A DNA stretch of 64,000 bases, taken from contig NC_057829.1 of assembly GCF_910594005.1 (NCBI RefSeq), forward strand, positions 60,619,001-60,683,000. The letters are read 5' to 3'. This stretch comes from Cervus elaphus (Eukaryota > Chordata > Mammalia > Artiodactyla > Cervidae). This document shows, one piece after another, positions 61,201 to 64,000 of this stretch. Under the pieces are notes generated by a model. It ran no database searches, was not told the origin of the DNA, and worked only from the letters and a program-made list of their open reading frames with translations. Position numbers and translations under genes: made by a program. Positions within the stretch are counted from its first letter, which is position 1. Every line of letters starts with the position of its first letter.

Positions 61201-62647
61201 AATTTTATGAGGTCAAATCTGTCAGTTTTTTGCTTTAGAGACTTTAGGTTTTGTTGTTCACTTATTAAATTTCCTAGAACAGTTAGCATATTTTTGGTTA
61301 CTTGGCATATCTTTGGTTACAGTTCACAGAAAGCTCTCTCAATTTTAAACAATAAGGAAAAGGTATGACTTTCTATATCAAAAGTTCCAAGTTAGGGCAG
61401 TTCTGTAGTTGGTTAATTTGATGGCTCAACAATATGAACAACCCTGACTTTTCTAAGGACAAGTACTCCTCACTGGTTTTTTTCCTAGAATAAAATTTGT
61501 GTACTCTTACAGAGTTGATCTTCCATATGAACATTAGAATTAGCTTGTCAACTTCTATTTTAAAGATTCTCCTACCATTTTTACTGCAGCTGCTTTGAAA
61601 ATCAAAGTGTTAGTCTCTCAGTCACATCTGACTCTTTGCGATCTCATGGACTATAGCCCACCAGGCTTCTCTGTCCATGGAATTCTACAGGCAAGAATAC
61701 TGGAGTGCAGAGCCATTCCCCTGTCCAGGAGATCTTCTGACCCAGGGACTGAACCTGGGTCTCTTGCATTGCAGGCAGATTCTTTACCATCTGAACCACT
61801 GGTTATTATATTAATTTTGAAAGAAATTTTATCTTTAAAAAATTGGGTTTCCTCATCCAAGCATGCAGTATGTCTTCACAGTTGTTGAGGTCTTCCCTTG
61901 TGTCTTACAGTAAAAGTTTATACTCATTGACTCCAGTCTTGGAGTTCCCACAAACTGTCCCTAACTGTGGTAGGCTTTTTCTGCCTATCCCTGTAATAGA
62001 GAACAGTTTCCCCTGCTTTTATTGCTTTGTCGATATTCTCTGTGGATATTTCTCTTTGTTTTATAGTTTCTTCAGTATATTTTGTTGATTTTATTTTATT
62101 TCTTTTCCTATGTTGCTATATATTTATTCTTTTATAGAGAGATATAGATGTAGATATAAATATAAAATACTTATATAGATATGGTTGTGATGATGGCAGT
62201 GGATATGGATAAAGACAGATATCTTTTCTGTAACCATGAGATATTAGGTAGGAGATAAAATAGATTCCTGTGTTCAGTCTTCTATCTTGATTGATTGATA
62301 TTTCTTTATGTTAATTGATCAAATGACTACCTCGAAGTTTCATGGCGTAATGTTTATTTCTTAGACAAATATTGAGGCTCTTTTTCAGTTCTGCCCCAAG
62401 GTACTTTTATGAAATATATTTCGGAAGACAAGACAGTAATACAAAAATGTATACACTTGTGTTTCTGCTGCACATACTTAGACCTACAGGTGAATTGGAG
62501 TGATAGTAACAGGGGGATGAAGTGTACCAAAAAAGCTCTTTTGTTTTAGCTTAAAGCACTGACGGATGCTACCAAATTAGCAAATGAAAATTCGGAATTA
62601 AGCCAGCTGACCAGAAAATCTTTGCAGGATTATTATTGGCAGATAAG
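43251..62647 (+). CDS. CC2D2B: CC2D2B, coiled-coil and C2 domain protein, 5' ten coding exons (gene span, continues past window)
   Basis: CC2D2A, the better-known family member, is a ciliary transition-zone protein; a related role for the B paralogue is inference. Seen here: ten exons (43251-43292, 45315-45375, 46793-46869, 47227-47292, 50143-50226, 51488-51686, 54658-54794, 54894-55022, 58222-58431, 62550-62647) joining in phase into about 367 codons without a stop and ending mid-codon near the window edge. The protein starts MKKISKRKEDIF, is charged and coil-prone, then has the family block LPEDMMPRILEEEGLYIQ followed by KKPEIYKKTCNKMENRLLK and GKCWFEESGEIMSLPSPI, matching CC2D2 proteins. 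The C2 domain is expected downstream. The B paralogue is chosen because it lies just 3' of ENTPD1, as in human 10q24. Start choice: first ATG in frame on an exon preceded by an acceptor at 43226-43227, so a 5' non-coding exon is expected in the CpG island near 41 kb. Confidence 0.85.
44575..44690 (-). mobile_element. MIR SINE fragment
   Basis: Reversed MIR: tttgatctcatttgatcttc ... tacatgaagtaggc. Confidence 0.5.
44784..45005 (-). mobile_element. Bov-tA SINE with 12-base target duplication
   Basis: Flanked by taaagagctcat at 44772-44783 and 45006-45017, in the intron before CC2D2B exon 2. Confidence 0.9.
45098..45233 (-). mobile_element. BovA monomer SINE
   Basis: Reversed single BovA unit with a (gct)n start, ending ttgccttctcca about 80 bases before CC2D2B exon 2. 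Confidence 0.85.
45315..45375 (+). CDS. CC2D2B: CC2D2B coding exon 2
   Basis: Acceptor ...cttttcttgcag is strong. It encodes MSEDTDNTAVEENVEKHLQK plus one base. The donor aaag|gttctc is weak, but it is the only cut that avoids the TAA nine bases on and gives the phase (one leading base) needed by the next exon, where g+at makes Asp. Confidence 0.7.
45864..45985 (+). mobile_element. CHR-type tRNA-derived SINE
   Basis: Reads ggggactttcctggtggtcc ... gggtttgatccctggtgagg and an A-rich tail. Confidence 0.75.
46793..46869 (+). CDS. CC2D2B: CC2D2B coding exon 3
   Basis: Acceptor ...gcttcttgatag, donor gtaatg. It encodes (D)LNVEENRSIIKTLRGKV then REKLKNAK. It takes one base from the previous exon and ends in phase 0. 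Lys/Glu-rich and helical in character. Confidence 0.78.
47227..47292 (+). CDS. CC2D2B: CC2D2B coding exon 4
   Basis: Acceptor ...ttgtgtttcag, donor gtgaat, 22 codons in phase 0. It encodes INQGEKSSTQLLIDNKIYQW then SK. Confidence 0.78.
47305..47485 (-). mobile_element. Ancient L1M 3' fragment
   Basis: Reads agctttattgagatgtactt ... acagttcagtgaattttagt, the reversed end of an old L1, starting a few bases after CC2D2B exon 4. Confidence 0.65.
47775..47907 (+). mobile_element. BovA SINE fragment
   Basis: Reads ggagaaggacatggcaaccc through a duplicated gaagtcggactgaagtgac end. Confidence 0.82.
48656..49851 (+). mobile_element. L1 (artiodactyl type), 5'-truncated, with perfect target-site duplication
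   Basis: 1.2 kb containing the C-terminal 280 or so codons of L1 ORF2 in one open frame (48648-49496, including HCWWECKLVQPLWKTVWRFL), then a 3' UTR ending actaataaaa and a poly(A) run. Flanked by a perfect 16-base direct repeat, gaaagttaatggacca, at 48640-48655 and 49852-49867. Sits in the CC2D2B intron between exons 4 and 5. Confidence 0.93.
50143..50226 (+). CDS. CC2D2B: CC2D2B coding exon 5
   Basis: Acceptor ...tttaacccatag, donor gttgga, 28 codons in phase 0. It encodes AEVPLDEGLSFFVLSGEEDS then AIGQSAEQ, an acidic stretch typical of the family N-terminal region. Confidence 0.78.
50227..51478. other. CC2D2B intron, nothing recognised
   Basis: AT-rich unique intron sequence between exons 5 and 6. 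Confidence 0.5.
51488..51686 (+). CDS. CC2D2B: CC2D2B coding exon 6 (acidic)
   Basis: Donor gtaaag. It encodes RSVNGSYHKHFSLDDDLQNF through IPSSSP plus one base and is rich in Asp and Glu. Two acceptors nine bases apart fit: ...attcaacag (start 51488) and the better pyrimidine tract ...tttcttttgag (start 51479), which would add Ile-Gln-Gln. Both keep the frame. Confidence 0.8.
51923..54549 (-). mobile_element. BovB LINE, 2.6 kb, with target-site duplication
   Basis: Inserted antisense in the CC2D2B intron between exons 6 and 7. It runs from the 3' terminus at 51923 through reverse transcriptase pieces (52511-52972, 53182-53731) into the endonuclease domain (IGDWNEKVGSQE at 54211-54441). It is flanked by the 10-base direct repeat ggtagacttt at 51913-51922 and 54550-54559. 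Several frameshifts break both domains. Confidence 0.92.
54658..54794 (+). CDS. CC2D2B: CC2D2B coding exon 7, GC donor
   Basis: Acceptor ...gttttgttattaag. g+tg makes Val, then INQLKLPEDMMPRILEEEG, LYIQKKPEIYKKTCNK and MENRLLKLEE. This is the most recognisable CC2D2 block in the window. The donor is gag|gcaagt, a GC donor, and the next exon resumes with GKCWFEESGE as in CC2D2A. The 3' edge of an inserted BovB lies only 109 bases upstream of this exon. Confidence 0.88.
54894..55022 (+). CDS. CC2D2B: CC2D2B coding exon 8
   Basis: Acceptor ...atatttttaatag after an intron of only 99 bases; donor gtaacc. 43 codons in phase 0: GKCWFEESGEIMSLPSPIRR then SWNFRLNVSKEPLNPALKTM and YRK. Strong match to the family block. 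Confidence 0.88.
55637..56316 (-). mobile_element. BovB LINE 3' fragment
   Basis: Antisense BovB 3' end of about 680 bases in the CC2D2B intron after exon 8. Terminal RT segments are readable with frameshifts. Confidence 0.88.
56379..56540 (-). mobile_element. L1 3' end fragment
   Basis: Antisense copy of the same artiodactyl L1 3' UTR seen at 49755-49850 (gaagctaataactttacaat ...), preceded by a T run that is its reversed poly(A). Confidence 0.8.
56541..57316. other. CC2D2B intron, nothing recognised
   Basis: AT-rich intron; possible old L1 traces but none confident. Confidence 0.4.
57317..57550. mobile_element. Tigger1 DNA transposon end fragment
   Basis: Starts caggcatatctctgagatat and follows the Tigger1 left end (aaaagttatgtctacactaa, atagcattatgtctaaaaaa, ctttattgctaaaaatgct). 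Truncated internally. Confidence 0.75.
58222..58431 (+). CDS. CC2D2B: CC2D2B coding exon 9
   Basis: Acceptor ...cttttctttaaaag, donor gtaagc, 70 codons in phase 0. It runs from AVKSDLESSVRNKMEGQREM to QQQNLPQLLYEK. It contains LDLNIVGLQFSHHPLFNQEQ, conserved in CC2D2 proteins, followed by a Leu/Gln-rich helical stretch. Confidence 0.87.
58893..59177 (-). mobile_element. Two overlapping Bov-tA SINE copies
   Basis: A truncated reversed copy (58893-58976) followed by a second reversed copy (58977-59177) with a degenerate head. Confidence 0.8.
59178..60479. other. CC2D2B intron, nothing recognised
   Basis: Unassigned. An acceptor-like ...gcatccctttag at about 60120-60138 precedes a 60-codon ORF without family similarity. 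Confidence 0.45.
61026..61095. repeat. (TA)n and (CA)-rich microsatellite
   Basis: Two blocks of TA repeats and then acatacacacaca, inside an old L1. Confidence 0.85.
61605..61803 (-). mobile_element. Bov-tA SINE
   Basis: Reversed copy, gtgttagtctctcagtcaca ... ctttaccatctgaaccactg, inside an old L1. Confidence 0.87.
62550..62647 (+). CDS. CC2D2B: CC2D2B coding exon 10 (last in window)
   Basis: Acceptor ...cttttgttttag, donor gtaggt. It encodes LKALTDATKLANENSELSQL then TRKSLQDYYWQI and two bases of the next codon. Predicted coiled coil by heptad-like Leu/Ala spacing. The gene continues beyond the window. Confidence 0.85.
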
Positions 62648-62744
62648 GTAGGTTTTAGGACATTCTTGTACTCATCAAGCATTTATTAAGGAGCTTGTTT
62701 AAACAAAGTATTGTACTATGCTGTGGAAGATGTAAAATAAGAAA

Positions 62745-63660
62745 CTAACAATATCCTTACTATTTTTAAAATTGAAATATAGCTGATTTACAATATTTTG
62801 TTAGTTTCAGGTATACAGGAAAGTGATTCAGTTGTAATTTTCAGATTATATTCCATTATAAGTTTTATCAAATATTTGCCATTATAAGATTTATCAAATA
62901 TAATTCCCTGTGCTAAGCAGTAAGTCTTTGTTGCTTATCTATTTGTTGTTGTTGTTGCTTATCTATTTTATGTGTAATAGTTTGGGTTAACCCAACACTT
63001 CTAATTTGTTCCTCCTTCCCTCCTTTCCCTTTGGTAACCTTAAGTTTCTATGTCTGTGAGTTTGTTTCTGTTCTGTATACAAATTCATTTGTATTATTTT
63101 TCAGACTGCACATATAAGTGACGTTATATAGTATTTTTTTACTCTTTTGACTTGCTTCACTAAGTAAAATACTCTCTAGGTCCATGCATGCGTGCATGCT
63201 AAGTTGCTTCAGTCATGTCTGATTTTTTTCGTCCCTATGGACTGTAGCCACCAGGCTCCTCTGTCCATGGGATTTTTCTCGGCAAGAATACTAGAGTGGA
63301 TTGTTTTGCCCTTCTTCAAGGAAATCTTCCTGACCCAGGGATCAAACTTGCATTTCTTATATCCTCCTGCATTGGCGGGCAGGTTCTTTACCATTAGCGC
63401 CTCCTGGGAAGCCCCTGTAGGTCCATATGTGGTTGCAAATTATAATACTACATTCTTTTTTATGGCTGAGTAATATTCCATATTTGTGTGTGTGAGGGGA
63501 TATACACATCTTAAACCAATCATCTGCTGATGGACCCTTGGGGCTTATTTCCATCTTCTGGCTGTTGTAAGTACTGCTGCTATGAACATTGGGGTACATG
63601 TATCTTTTCCAATTAGAGATTTCCTTTTTTCTGGTATATACCCAGGAGTGAGACTGCTGA
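62745..63660 (-). mobile_element. L1 3' part, antisense, split by Bov-tA
   Basis: Reversed L1 (aatatagctgatttacaata ... ctgagtaatattccatattt) beginning about 100 bases after CC2D2B exon 10; interrupted by the SINE at 63186-63417. Confidence 0.78.
63186..63417 (-). mobile_element. Bov-tA SINE with 9-base target duplication
   Basis: Flanked by taggtccat at 63177-63185 and 63418-63426, splitting an L1. Confidence 0.89.
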
Positions 63661-64000
63661 AGATCCCTAGTCTTTAGGCAGTTAAATAAATGGTTCCAAC
63701 TTTTTGTAACATTTTTGTGTAAAAATATTTAATAGAAGTATCACATGAAAGTAGTTGTTTTATTAATATGATTATTTATTTAAAATGTATGTTGATTAAA
63801 AACTATTACAAATTTACTGATACCTTTCAGTTGACTTGAATCATGTTTATCTCAAGTGTTTGTATGTTTGAGAATTAGTCTGCATACACATATGTGCAAG
63901 ATATATTATTAATTTAGTCTAAAAGTAATACTCAGTGAGTATGTAGAGTTAAGGACCCTTATTTTAAAAAATGGTCTACAATTTGGGAATCATTAGCTAA

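Larger units (their letters stand above)
60480..62130 (-). mobile_element. Ancient L1M, antisense, split by Bov-tA
   Basis: Decayed reversed L1 3' UTR and ORF2 sequence (aggtcaaatctgtcagtttt, gttgatcttccatatgaaca, catgcagtatgtcttcacag), interrupted by the SINE at 61605-61803. Confidence 0.65.

Noticed and set aside
1..64000. CRISPR arrays, operons, phage or other bacterial systems
   Set aside because: No regularly spaced repeats or bacterial gene organisation; the sequence is mammalian nuclear DNA.

Overview
The window is nuclear DNA from a ruminant (bovid-type) mammal. The evidence is the dense BovB (RTE) LINE copies, the Bov-tA and BOV-A2 SINEs derived from tRNA and BovB, the CHR-type SINEs and the young artiodactyl L1 tails, all lying around split genes with GT-AG introns. 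No bacterial, viral or plasmid signal was seen.

Two protein genes lie on the + strand in the order found at human 10q24. The first (7737-28848) is the 3' part of ENTPD1 (CD39), the ectonucleoside triphosphate diphosphohydrolase that degrades extracellular ATP and ADP. Eight coding exons are in phase and encode 465 residues from apyrase conserved region 1 to the stop, including the C-terminal membrane anchor. The exons for the N-terminal anchor must lie upstream of the window. The second (43251 to beyond the window) is the 5' half of a CC2D2-family gene, called CC2D2B because it sits next to ENTPD1. It has ten coding exons in phase for about 367 residues, with the C2 domain expected further downstream. 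The two genes have no evident functional link; their adjacency is conserved synteny.

Layout: 1-7736 is intron or upstream sequence of ENTPD1, with MIR, MER5 and L1 fragments and a 2.0 kb BovB. 7737-28848 holds the ENTPD1 exons, with SINEs, BovB tails and L1 pieces in the introns. 28849 to about 34400 is 3' UTR and intergenic sequence with a fossil DNA transposon that has long inverted ends. 34410-34930 is a GC-rich CpG island with no assigned gene, abutting a BovB tail. 35500-40000 is old L1, Tigger1 and hAT fossils plus SINEs. 40980-41760 is a second CpG island, the probable CC2D2B promoter, with a splice donor on each strand. 43228-62647 holds the CC2D2B exons; the introns carry a 5'-truncated L1 with a perfect 16-base target duplication and a 2.6 kb BovB inserted about 110 bases before an exon.

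No undescribed biological system was found. The most useful observations are two AG|GC donors (one per gene), an inverted fold-back duplication inside a fossil transposon, the orphan CpG island, and datable retrotransposon insertions with intact target-site duplications. All homology calls are from reading the sequence and from memory of the families; no database search was run.
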